In this document: positions 1 through 5,881 of the stretch, piece by piece | Layout: each line of letters starts with the position of its first letter | Numbering within the stretch: the first letter of the stretch is position 1 | Origin: Gammaproteobacteria bacterium | GTDB lineage: Bacteria; Pseudomonadota; Gammaproteobacteria; GCA-001735895 | Assembly: GCA_021767985.1 (NCBI GenBank) | Contig: JAASSH010000039.1 | Span: forward strand, 1-9,241 | Reading direction: 5' to 3' | Length of the DNA: 9,241 nucleotides | Made by a program: the position numbers and the translations under genes | Notes under the pieces: generated by a model | Told to the model about the DNA's origin: nothing | Seen by the model: the letters and a program-made list of their open reading frames with translations, nothing else | Databases searched by the model: none

Positions 1-262
1 CGCAATATTTCTCGGCCGATATACCGCAGAGGCCCTGGGTGATTACTGTGCCGGCCCCAATCACGTGCTGCCGACTTCCCGTACCGCGCGTTTTTCGTCA
101 CCGCTTGGCGTTTACGATTTTCAGAAACGATCCAGCCTGATCGGTTGCTCGCCACGGGGCGCGTCCGAACTCGGCAAGATTGCTTCGACCCTGGCGCGCG
201 GCGAGGGTCTGGTCGCGCACGCCCGCTCGGCCGAAAATCGGATCAAATCCGCCCGCGGTTAA
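1..262 (+). CDS. hisD: histidinol dehydrogenase, C-terminal part (5' end outside window)
   Basis: This is the last 86 residues of HisD, the zinc enzyme that oxidises L-histidinol to L-histidine in two NAD-dependent steps at the end of histidine biosynthesis in the cytoplasm. The reading frame is open from base 2 to a TAA at 260-262. The visible part holds the family block [13 protein letters not shown] followed by [14 protein letters not shown]. By family knowledge, the Asp of GDY (visible residue 14) and the His of GLVAHARSA (visible residue 73) match the zinc ligands Asp360 and His419 of the E. coli enzyme. The catalytic Glu-His pair lies upstream of the window. No hisC follows it, unlike the enterobacterial hisGDC order. 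A 7-bp perfect inverted repeat (GCCCGCG at 251-257, CGCGGGC at 266-272) spans the stop codon but has no T-tract. Confidence 0.97.
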   Translation, partial: AIFLGRYTAEALGDYCAGPNHVLPTSRTARFSSPLGVYDFQKRSSLIGCSPRGASELGKIASTLARGEGLVAHARSAENRIKSARG

Positions 263-400
263 AGTCGCGGGCTCGTCGCCTCCGCGAAAGCGATTTGGTC
301 TTTAAGTCGTTCAATCGATAATCGCGCCAGCTCGATATACACCCCCGGGTTCCCTAACTGGAAGCCCGTCGAAACGTCGAGATAGCGGATCCCGAACAAG

Positions 401-440
401 TTAAAAATAGCTACCGCATCACAAACTGCGGCTTTTTTAA
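401..440 (+). terminator. putative rho-independent terminator downstream of hisD
   Basis: CCGCA (414-418) pairs with TGCGG (427-431) around an 8-base loop, followed by one C and six T (433-438). An upstream TTAAAAA (401-407) could pair with the T-run and lengthen the stem across a bulge. The stem is short, so strength is uncertain. The position, about 140 bp after the hisD stop, suits the end of the his transcript. Confidence 0.4.
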
Positions 441-462
441 AGACTTTCGGCTCATATGGGAA

Positions 463-468
463 TATAAT
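463..468 (+). promoter_or_regulatory. candidate -10 element for the DUF6502-DUF5666 pair
   Basis: A consensus TATAAT lies 128 bases before the ATG at 596, in the loop region of a small inverted repeat (TGGGA at 457-461, TCCCA at 468-472). No good -35 hexamer is found at the usual distance, so this is a weak prediction made on the -10 alone. Confidence 0.25.
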
Positions 469-595
469 CCCAATATATTGCGCAATCAAAATTGGTTGGG
501 CAGTAACGATTTTATCGGGATGCGATGCCTGATAACCGGTGACTACGGGATTTTTGTGTTGAAATTGACGAACACAGGCTAGAAATTTAATCAAG

Positions 596-1396
596 ATGCA
601 AGAAACCTTACGCAATACGCTGAGAAAGATCCTGATGGCGATCATTCGCACCCTGCTGCGCAACGGCATGTCTTACGGTGAATTCGACCAGATCGCGCGC
701 AAGTGCTTCGTCGACGTCGCGTTCCGCGACTTTTCCCCGGAAAAGAAGAAACAGACGGTTTCGAATGTCGCTATCTTAACCGGGCTGAACCGCAAGGAAG
801 TCAAGAAGATGCATGAGCTCGATGCCGACCAGGGCGATGTCGGCGGCAAGCAGTACAACCGGGTTGTCAGGGTAATCGGCGGCTGGATCAACGATCCCCG
901 TATTTTACGTAAGGATGGCAATCCGAGTGACCTGGACTACGAGGGGGAGCGTTCTTTCAGCGAGCTGGTTAAACAGTACAGCGGCGACATGCCCGTGGCG
1001 GCGATGCAGAAGGTCTTGATCAGCTCCGGCAATATCAAGTTTACCGACGACAACAAGGTGCGCCTGCTCAGCCACGCCTACCTGCCGTCCGACGACCCGG
1101 TGGAGAAGCTGACCATCCTTGGCAGCGATACCAGTGAACTGATCGAGACCATCGATTTCAACCTGACCGCCCCGGAAGAAGACCTGCGGTTTCAGCGCAA
1201 GGCTTCTAATCCGCAGGTCGATCCCGAATCGATCCCGGAAATCAAACAGTTTTTACAGCGCAAGGGCCAGGCCTTTCTGGAAGAGGTCGACCTTTACCTG
1301 ACCCAGCATGAATCGAGTGATGACTCGGGTGTGGAACTCAGCGTCAGCGTGTTCTATCACGAGTCCGAAGGTGAAAACCAGGAAGACGAGAAATGA
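596..1396 (+). CDS. DUF6502 family protein (HTH-like, function unknown)
   Basis: A 266-residue soluble protein with no signal peptide or membrane segment. I assign it to DUF6502 from memory of the family pattern: an N-terminal amphipathic helix with RNGMSYGEFDQIARKCFVDVA (split as RNGMSYGEFD and QIARKCFVDVA, residues 22-42), then VRVIGGWINDP (91-101), SFSELVKQYSGDMP (120-133) and a K/V-rich strand near 155-163. Residues 53-75 (TVSNVAILTGLNRKEVKKM region) resemble a helix-turn-helix, and 133-160 could be a winged-helix segment. A nucleic-acid-binding role is therefore a reasonable inference, not a demonstration. The tail is acidic. The ATG at 596 has no clear Shine-Dalgarno; I keep it over ATG 635 because the extra N-terminal helix suits the family. 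The 3' end overlaps the lipoprotein gene by 4 bases (ATGA), which suggests translational coupling. Confidence 0.85.
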   Translation: MQETLRNTLRKILMAIIRTLLRNGMSYGEFDQIARKCFVDVAFRDFSPEKKKQTVSNVAILTGLNRKEVKKMHELDADQGDVGGKQYNRVVRVIGGWINDPRILRKDGNPSDLDYEGERSFSELVKQYSGDMPVAAMQKVLISSGNIKFTDDNKVRLLSHAYLPSDDPVEKLTILGSDTSELIETIDFNLTAPEEDLRFQRKASNPQVDPESIPEIKQFLQRKGQAFLEEVDLYLTQHESSDDSGVELSVSVFYHESEGENQEDEK

Positions 1397-2898
1397 ACTT
1401 ACCCGAATTGAGACGAAATTTATCTCATCGCCTGTGGCCGATAGTTATCGCCGCTAGCGTGTTTCTTGCCGCCTGTGGCGGTGGTGGCGGCGGTGGCGGG
1501 TCGACCCAAACCGCGGGTATCGGCGGTACCGGCATCGTGGCGGGCAAAATTACCGGCTTCGGCAGTATTTTTGTCAACGGCAAAGAAATTGAGACCGACC
1601 AAAGTCAGTTCATTGTCGATGGTGATGACAGCGCATCGCAAAGCGATCTCGCGCTTGGCATGTATGTCCAGCTCAGGGTCAAGACTCTGAACGGCAATAT
1701 CCTCGAGGAGGCGCTCGACGTCTATTACGACGATGAGGTGCAGGGACCGGTAGTCGGAATTTCCGGTACAAGCTCCGGCGAAACGCAACGGACTTTCACC
1801 GTGTTCGGGCAAAACATCATCATCGACGATACTTCGACGATATTCGTCGGCACCAGTTTTGTCGGCCTTACGAATAATCGTATCGTCGAGATCAGTGGAT
1901 TCCGTACTTCTCCAAACGATATCACCGCGACTTACGTCGAAGATAAGGGTCCAGCTAACCCCGGCAGCGAGGTCGAGCTGCGCGGTACGATTTCGGGACT
2001 GGCGGGGGTAGCGCCCATTCAAACCTTCCAGGTCGACGGTGTTACCATCAACACAGATATTTCGACCGTGCTGAAGAATGGCCTGGTGCTGCAGGACACC
2101 CTCTATGTCGAGGTTGAGGGTACCTACGTGAACGCGACCACGGTAGCGGCAACCGAGATCGAGGAAGAAGACGAGGATATCGGCGACGACTTCGATGAGG
2201 TCAGTCTGCAGGGGTTAATCTCGAACTACAGTGGCCTCGACGATTTCTTCATCGACGGTCAACAGGTCGACGCCAGTGGCGCCAGCCTGTCCCCGGCCAA
2301 TACCGCCGGCCTGCTCGGCAACGGGGTCGAGGTCGAAGTCGAGGGCGATATCGTCGGCAATATCCTGATTGCCGACGAACTGGAGCTGCGCGATGGCGAA
2401 TCCGAGTTGAGAACTACGGTCAGGACGATCGATTTACCCGGCAATCGTTTCGAACTCGAGTATCCGGGTAATGGCGACTCCAGCCTCGGAACCGTCTGGG
2501 TCAACGTGAGTGGCCAGACTCTATTCGAAGACGAGTCTGTGGCCAATCTGCCCAACTTTTCGCTCGATTTGCTGATGGTCGGCAATTTTGTGCGGGTTAA
2601 GGGAATCGCAAACCTAAGCGGAATCAATCCCGAAGTCGACGCCGAAACCGTCAAGCGGCGTGATCCGGATTCGACCAGTCTTGAAGGAGTGGTTCAGGCT
2701 AAAGTTAAACCGGTTTCAATCACCATTCTTGGCATTACCTACCCGGTCGATCCGGCCGCGACATACGAAGACGAGAACGGGACGCCGATGAATGCAAACG
2801 ACTTTTTCGATGCAATTGTGGTCGACACCAGTGTGGTCGAACTCGAGGACGATGATCCAGCTGACGGCGATGCCGACCAGGTCGAGTTCGACGACTGA
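1393..2898 (+). CDS. DUF5666 repeat lipoprotein with poly-glycine linker
   Basis: A 501-residue exported protein. The N-terminus is a lipoprotein signal peptide: basic residues 7-13, hydrophobic 14-27, and lipobox L-A-A-C with the acylated Cys at residue 28. Eight glycines (29-36) follow as a flexible linker. The block GIGGTGIVAGKITGFGSIFV (43-61 region) is the hallmark opening of DUF5666 proteins. I see about six related units, near 46-112, 116-186, 192-258, 268-334, 338-424 and 428-485. Each combines G-x-I, an F-x-V-D/N-G turn, and a VxVxG strand ending in an acidic (I/L)E-type strand, so an all-beta small-barrel repeat protein is likely. It is strongly acidic, with Asp/Glu runs near 256-269 and at the C-terminus. 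AGGA lies just upstream of the ATG, which overlaps the preceding stop. Function is unknown; ion binding or surface display is inference only. Confidence 0.88.
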   Translation: MNLPELRRNLSHRLWPIVIAASVFLAACGGGGGGGGSTQTAGIGGTGIVAGKITGFGSIFVNGKEIETDQSQFIVDGDDSASQSDLALGMYVQLRVKTLNGNILEEALDVYYDDEVQGPVVGISGTSSGETQRTFTVFGQNIIIDDTSTIFVGTSFVGLTNNRIVEISGFRTSPNDITATYVEDKGPANPGSEVELRGTISGLAGVAPIQTFQVDGVTINTDISTVLKNGLVLQDTLYVEVEGTYVNATTVAATEIEEEDEDIGDDFDEVSLQGLISNYSGLDDFFIDGQQVDASGASLSPANTAGLLGNGVEVEVEGDIVGNILIADELELRDGESELRTTVRTIDLPGNRFELEYPGNGDSSLGTVWVNVSGQTLFEDESVANLPNFSLDLLMVGNFVRVKGIANLSGINPEVDAETVKRRDPDSTSLEGVVQAKVKPVSITILGITYPVDPAATYEDENGTPMNANDFFDAIVVDTSVVELEDDDPADGDADQVEFDD

Positions 2899-2939
2899 TT
2901 CCGGACTGGTGTGGTTTTGGCCGCTTGTTTGCGAGGGTG

Positions 2940-3122
2940 GCTTCGAGGGAGGCAGAGCAAAATTATCGGTAAGTATCGAGTCAGTAGAGGAAGCTCGGCG
3001 ATAATTTTGGTCTGACCCCGACCTTCCCGACGTTTGCACGGTTGGGGTCAGACCAAAAACTTCGCCGCTATTTTCCTGCTGGCTCACCGATGCCGAAGTT
3101 TTTGCTCTGACCCCCTCGAAGC
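2940..3122. repeat. 183-bp nested inverted-repeat element (REP/MITE-like), intergenic
   Basis: Four copies of a core close to GGGGTCAGAnCAAAA lie in alternating orientation: 2948-2962 (plus, diverged), 3005-3019 (minus), 3044-3058 (plus) and 3100-3114 (minus). The two middle copies form a perfect 15-bp inverted repeat with a 24-bp spacer. The outer pair extends into 23-bp terminal inverted repeats (2940-2962 and 3100-3122) with 2 mismatches. Copies 1 and 2 also share the extension ATTATCG, and copies 3 and 4 share ACTTCG, so each adjacent pair can form its own hairpin of about 21 bp (3 and 1 mismatches). No transposase lies inside and no target duplication is obvious. The GGGGTCAGA core resembles dispersed repeats that I associate with REP-type tyrosine transposases, but that link is from memory. 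It sits between convergent genes and could also act as a two-way terminator. Confidence 0.8.
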
Positions 3123-3151
3123 GACCTGGAACGTCCCCGCTAGCGCTGGGA

Positions 3152-3185
3152 TGACGCAAACACCGCTACTGCGGTCTTTGCGTCA
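3152..3185. terminator. strong hairpin spanning the degS stop codon
   Basis: TGACGCAAA (3152-3160) pairs with TTTGCGTCA (3177-3185) and ACCGC (3162-3166) with GCGGT (3171-3175), separated by a C-C mismatch and closed by the 4-base loop TACT. The degS stop codon (3168-3166, minus strand) lies at the apex. There is no following T-run on either strand, so a classical intrinsic terminator is doubtful. Protection of the mRNA 3' end or part of convergent termination is possible. Confidence 0.5.
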
Positions 3186-4323
3186 CTTTCATATCGAGAG
3201 TTAATTTCTGCGTACCGCGATAAATCGTGACCTGGATCTGCTCGCCGGGTTTATGCAGGGTGATCTGGTCGAGCAGGTCGCGGATGCCGCGCACCGGGTT
3301 ACCGTTGACCCCGACCACGATATCGCCGGCGCGAATGCCTGCGATGTCCGCCGGGCTGTTGACGAAAACCCCGACGATCAGCGCTCCCTTGATACCGGGG
3401 TGCCCGGTGGCCTGCGCCGCTTGCGCACTGAGCTCGGTGCCCTCGACGCCGAGCCAGCCCCGCGTTACTTCGCCGAACTCGATAATCTGTTGCATGATAT
3501 CGAGCGCCAGCGAGATCGGTATCGCGAAACCGATTCCCTGTGCCCCCACCGTCTGGCTGAAGATCGCCGTATTGATGCCAATCAGTTCGCCGCGCGCATT
3601 GACCAGCGCACCGCCGGAATTTCCGGGGTTGATCGCGGCGTCGGTCTGGATAAAGTTTTCGAAGGTATTGAGTCCGATACGATTGCGCCCGGTCGCGCTG
3701 ACGATTCCCATGGTGACGGTCTGGCCGACGTTGAGTGGATTGCCGATGGCGAGCACCACGTCGCCAACCCGCAACGCCTTCGAATCGGCGATCTTGATGC
3801 CCGTCAATCCGCTCATCGGGATTTGCAGTATGGCGATATCGGTATCGCGATCCTCGCCGATCAGTACCGCCTGGCTGCCGCGCCCGTCAGCCAGTGAAAT
3901 CAGGATTTCGTCGGCGCCGTCGATGACGTGTTGATTGGTCAGAATATACCCTTCGGAGCCGATTATTACCCCGGAACCGAGGTTTGTTTCGCTACGGCTG
4001 CGTTGGCGGCGTTCGAGCTGGTCGCCGAAGAACTTGCTGAACACGGGGTCATCGAGCAGTGGGTGCGGTTTTTCCTTGACCGTTTTCGAGGTATAAATCG
4101 TGACCACCGACGAGGCCGATGAAGCCACCGCATCGGCGTATGAAAAAACCGGGCTGCGGGAACCGGCGGTCGAGGCCGATTGCCGATACGAGTCGTTGCC
4201 GGACAGGAACGCGAGGATTTCGTCTTTACTCTTGTCGGTTACGACGAACAGGTACAGCACGGCGAGCGCCAGGCCGATCAGGCCAAACTGAAAAATAAAC
4301 CCGGCAACTTTGATTAGTTTCAT
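3166..4323 (-). CDS. degS: DegS/AlgW-type inner-membrane serine protease with PDZ domain
   Basis: A 385-residue HtrA-family protease anchored in the inner membrane by one N-terminal helix (about 7-28), with the rest in the periplasm. In this family the protease cuts the anti-sigma factor RseA/MucA after its PDZ domain senses misfolded outer-membrane proteins, which releases the sigma-E/AlgU factor. The trypsin-like domain spans about 60-285 with the triad His132 (TNQHVIDG), Asp162 (DTDIAIL) and Ser236 (NPGNSGGAL). A single PDZ domain (about 288-380) separates it from two-PDZ DegP. Motifs SYADAV, HPLLDDPVFSKFFGD and GLNTFENFIQTDAAINPGNS match AlgW/DegS closely. The ATG at 4323 has no Shine-Dalgarno but is needed for the membrane anchor. 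The gene diverges from the Nif3-like gene. No RseA-like partner is in the window. Confidence 0.95.
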   Translation of the reverse strand: MKLIKVAGFIFQFGLIGLALAVLYLFVVTDKSKDEILAFLSGNDSYRQSASTAGSRSPVFSYADAVASSASSVVTIYTSKTVKEKPHPLLDDPVFSKFFGDQLERRQRSRSETNLGSGVIIGSEGYILTNQHVIDGADEILISLADGRGSQAVLIGEDRDTDIAILQIPMSGLTGIKIADSKALRVGDVVLAIGNPLNVGQTVTMGIVSATGRNRIGLNTFENFIQTDAAINPGNSGGALVNARGELIGINTAIFSQTVGAQGIGFAIPISLALDIMQQIIEFGEVTRGWLGVEGTELSAQAAQATGHPGIKGALIVGVFVNSPADIAGIRAGDIVVGVNGNPVRGIRDLLDQITLHKPGEQIQVTIYRGTQKLTLDMKVTQRPQ

Positions 4324-4339
4324 CGCGCGATAGTATCAT
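4310..4339 (+). promoter_or_regulatory. candidate sigma70 promoter for the Nif3-like gene
   Basis: TTGATT (4310-4315), an 18-base spacer and TATCAT (4334-4339) match sigma70 boxes at 4 and 5 of 6 positions. A start near 4346 would leave about 20 bases before the ATG at 4367. The -35 box lies inside the first codons of degS. Confidence 0.4.
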
Positions 4340-4340
4340 A
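4335..4340 (-). promoter_or_regulatory. candidate -10 element for degS
   Basis: On the minus strand these bases read TATGAT, 5 of 6 to consensus, and overlap the plus-strand TATCAT almost completely. No convincing -35 is seen. Transcription from it would begin about 5 bases before the degS ATG, which would give a nearly leaderless mRNA and fits the lack of a Shine-Dalgarno. Confidence 0.25.
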
Positions 4341-4366
4341 GCGTCCGGGCAACCGGATTAACTGAA

Positions 4367-5113
4367 ATGCGATTACAAGAGCTCTGCGAATTCTGCGACG
4401 AATACCTGAAAACGGGCGAGTTCAGCGACTATTGTCCGAACGGCCTGCAGGTCGAGGCGAACCTTGAGGTCGAGCACATCGTTTGCGGGGTAACCGCCAG
4501 TCAGGCGCTGATCGAAGCGGCGATCGGGCAGGGGGCGGACACGATACTGGTGCATCACGGCTACTTCTGGAAAGGCGAGGCGCAACCGCTTACCGGTATC
4601 AAGGGCCGGCGCATAGCCAGCCTGCTGCGCAACAATATCAACCTGCTGGCTTACCACCTGCCGCTGGACGCGCATCCCGAAGTTGGCAACAACGTGCGGC
4701 TGGCCGCCGTTATGGACTGGCAAATCGAGTCCAGCTGCGGTGAGCAGGAGCTGGTGTTGACAGGCCATGCGACGCATCCGCAAACCTTGCGGGAACTGAC
4801 CGAAACCATCGAGGCCCGGCTCGATACCCGGGCACTGGCGATTAGCGCCGGCGACCACGAAATCAACCGGCTGGCATGGTGCACCGGCGCCGCGCAGGGC
4901 TTTATCGAGGCCGCCGCCGAGCAGGGTGTCGATGCGTTTGTCAGCGGTGAGGTTTCGGAACCAACCTTCCACCTGGCGCGTGAACTGGGGATTCATTACG
5001 TCGCTGCCGGGCATCATGCGACCGAGCGTTACGGAGTGCAGGCCCTGGCCGCCGAAATCGCCAGGCGATTCGGGATCAGGCAGCAATTTATCGATATCCC
5101 CAATCCGGTTTAA
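4367..5113 (+). CDS. Nif3-like dinuclear metal centre protein (YbgI family)
   Basis: A 248-residue cytoplasmic protein of the NIF3/YbgI family, the same size as E. coli YbgI (247). Members form toroidal hexamers that bind two metal ions per subunit. They are often called GTP cyclohydrolase I type 2 homologues, but that activity is not established for this branch. Expected metal ligands are present: His63 and His64 (LVHHGYFWKGE), Asp101 (YHLPLDAHPEVGNN), and His216 with Glu220 (AAGHHATERYG). The opening CDEYL...FSDYCPNGLQVE is also typical. ATG 4367 has only a weak GGA about 9 bases upstream. It diverges from degS across 43 bp. The same pairing occurs by algW in Pseudomonas, to my knowledge, so the neighbourhood is conserved. 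A biological role cannot be read from the sequence. Confidence 0.95.
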   Translation: MRLQELCEFCDEYLKTGEFSDYCPNGLQVEANLEVEHIVCGVTASQALIEAAIGQGADTILVHHGYFWKGEAQPLTGIKGRRIASLLRNNINLLAYHLPLDAHPEVGNNVRLAAVMDWQIESSCGEQELVLTGHATHPQTLRELTETIEARLDTRALAISAGDHEINRLAWCTGAAQGFIEAAAEQGVDAFVSGEVSEPTFHLARELGIHYVAAGHHATERYGVQALAAEIARRFGIRQQFIDIPNPV

Positions 5114-5172
5114 TGCAAGCTATTAAATGTTGAAAAAACCCTCGATAAATCCTTGCTTTAGCATGAATGCTC

Positions 5173-5201
5173 TCGACGAAAAAGTTAAAGTAAGCTATGC
5201 T
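5173..5201 (+). promoter_or_regulatory. petA: candidate promoter of petABC
   Basis: TCGACG (5173-5178), a 17-base spacer and TATGCT (5196-5201) form a sigma70-like promoter, with 4 of 6 and 4 of 6 matches. A short palindrome, AGCAT-GA-ATGCT (5160-5171), touches its upstream edge and could be a regulator site. A start near 5208 would give petA a leader of about 100 bases. Confidence 0.4.
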
Positions 5202-5224
5202 AGCGGCCGATTTTTCTTGACCGG

Positions 5225-5278
5225 GAAAAGACCTCGTGGAGCGCAAGTTTGGCACCCTGCGACAGGTCTTTTCTTTTT
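5225..5278 (+). terminator. terminator-like hairpin in the petA leader
   Basis: GAAAAGACCT (5225-5234) pairs perfectly with AGGTCTTTTC (5264-5273). Weaker inner pairs (5235-5239 with 5257-5261, two of them G-U) extend the stem, and the 3' arm runs into TTTTCTTTTT (5269-5278). This looks like an intrinsic terminator 31 bases before petA. It may end transcripts from the Nif3-like gene. If the promoter at 5173-5201 is used, it would instead act as an attenuator or end a small RNA of about 70 bases. Confidence 0.55.
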
Positions 5279-5308
5279 GGAATTCCAACTAACTGGGTAG
5301 TTACTCGA

Positions 5309-5881
5309 ATGTCTTCAGAAGTTGATAACAGTCGCAGGCGATTCCTGACTGCGGGTACGATGGTCGTAGGCGCGGTCGGCATGGTCGCGGTTGCCGTACC
5401 ATTCCTGAAAACCTGGTCTCCCAGCGCCCGGGCCAAGACCGCCGGTGCGCCGGTCGAGGCGAATATCAGCAAGTTGCAGCCAGGCCAGCTGATCATCGTC
5501 AAGTGGCGCGGCAAGCCGGTATGGGTCGTGCGCCGTGACGAAAAGGCGTTGGCCACGCTGGAAAAAGTTGTCGACGAGTTGCGTGACGTCGATTCCGATG
5601 AAAGCCTGCAGCCGGAGTATGCCAAGAACTGGCATCGCTCGCGCAAAAAGGAGTTCCTGATTATGGAGGGTATTTGTACCCATCTGGGTTGTTCGCCGAC
5701 CTATCGGCCCGAAATTACCTCGGATTTCCAGGGCGGTTTCTTCTGCCCCTGCCATGGTTCGAAATTCGATTTCGCCGGACGCGTGTACCAGGGCGTACCG
5801 GCGCCGACGAATCTGACCATTCCGCCGCACTACTTCGTGAGTGACGACGTGATACTGATTGGCGAGGATGGAGTAGCATAA
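5309..5881 (+). CDS. petA: ubiquinol-cytochrome c reductase, Rieske iron-sulfur subunit
   Basis: A 190-residue Rieske protein that carries electrons from ubiquinol to cytochrome c1 in the bc1 complex. It has a twin-arginine export motif (SRRRFLT, residues 8-14) leading into the single membrane anchor (about 14-34), then a flexible hinge rich in Ala, and the periplasmic [2Fe-2S] domain. Cluster ligands are Cys123 and His125 in CTHLGC and Cys146 and His149 in CPCHGS; Cys128 and Cys148 make the stabilising disulphide. I chose ATG 5309, giving [12 protein letters not shown], because an upstream in-frame TTG start would place the terminator hairpin in coding sequence and add residues the family lacks. 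The stop overlaps the petB ATG by one base (TAATG). Confidence 0.97.
   Translation: MSSEVDNSRRRFLTAGTMVVGAVGMVAVAVPFLKTWSPSARAKTAGAPVEANISKLQPGQLIIVKWRGKPVWVVRRDEKALATLEKVVDELRDVDSDESLQPEYAKNWHRSRKKEFLIMEGICTHLGCSPTYRPEITSDFQGGFFCPCHGSKFDFAGRVYQGVPAPTNLTIPPHYFVSDDVILIGEDGVA

Larger units (their letters stand above)
263..595. other. 333-bp gap between hisD and the DUF6502-type gene
   Basis: No plus-strand gene is visible here. The stretch is more AT-rich than its neighbours, mainly from about 400 to 595. It holds a terminator-like hairpin (401-440), a TATAAT hexamer inside a small hairpin (463-468), and most of an uncertain minus-strand ORF, described separately. It probably contains the end of the his transcript and the promoter of the next two genes. 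Confidence 0.6.
259..669 (-). other. uncertain minus-strand ORF, 136 codons
   Basis: An open frame runs from ATG at 669-667, or a second ATG at 645-643, to TAA at 261-259. About 330 bp of it lie where no other gene is seen, which is longer than expected by chance at this base composition. I do not recognise the product. The C-terminal part, around GIRYLDVSTGFQLGNPGVYI, reads like plausible protein. Against a functional gene: the first part is antisense to the next gene's start, no ribosome binding site is clear, and codon third positions are poorer in G and C than in neighbouring genes, especially in the upstream half. Its stop codon shares bases with the hisD stop. It may be a decayed or transferred fragment, or chance. 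Confidence 0.2.

Noticed and set aside
1420..2022. 200-codon minus-strand open frame inside the lipoprotein gene
   Set aside because: It is fully antisense to a well-supported gene, has no recognisable motif, and is explained by the codon bias of the plus strand.
2940..3122. CRISPR array, because of repeated 15-21 base units with 24-30 base spacers
   Set aside because: The copies alternate in orientation, pair into hairpins and differ in sequence, and there are only four. CRISPR repeats run in one direction and are near identical.
3227..3934. 235-codon plus-strand open frame antisense to degS, and an overlapping 214-codon frame
   Set aside because: The minus strand holds the full catalytic triad and PDZ domain. 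The plus-strand translations are low-complexity shadows.
4373..5086. 237-codon minus-strand open frame over the Nif3-like gene
   Set aside because: The plus strand encodes all metal ligands of the family. The antisense product has no recognisable features.
5130..5135. TTGAAA as a -35 box for petA
   Set aside because: No acceptable -10 lies 15 to 19 bases downstream.
5249..5308. Longer petA start at an upstream in-frame TTG
   Set aside because: It would add 20 residues before the twin-arginine motif and place the terminator hairpin's 3' arm in coding sequence. ATG 5309 matches the family.
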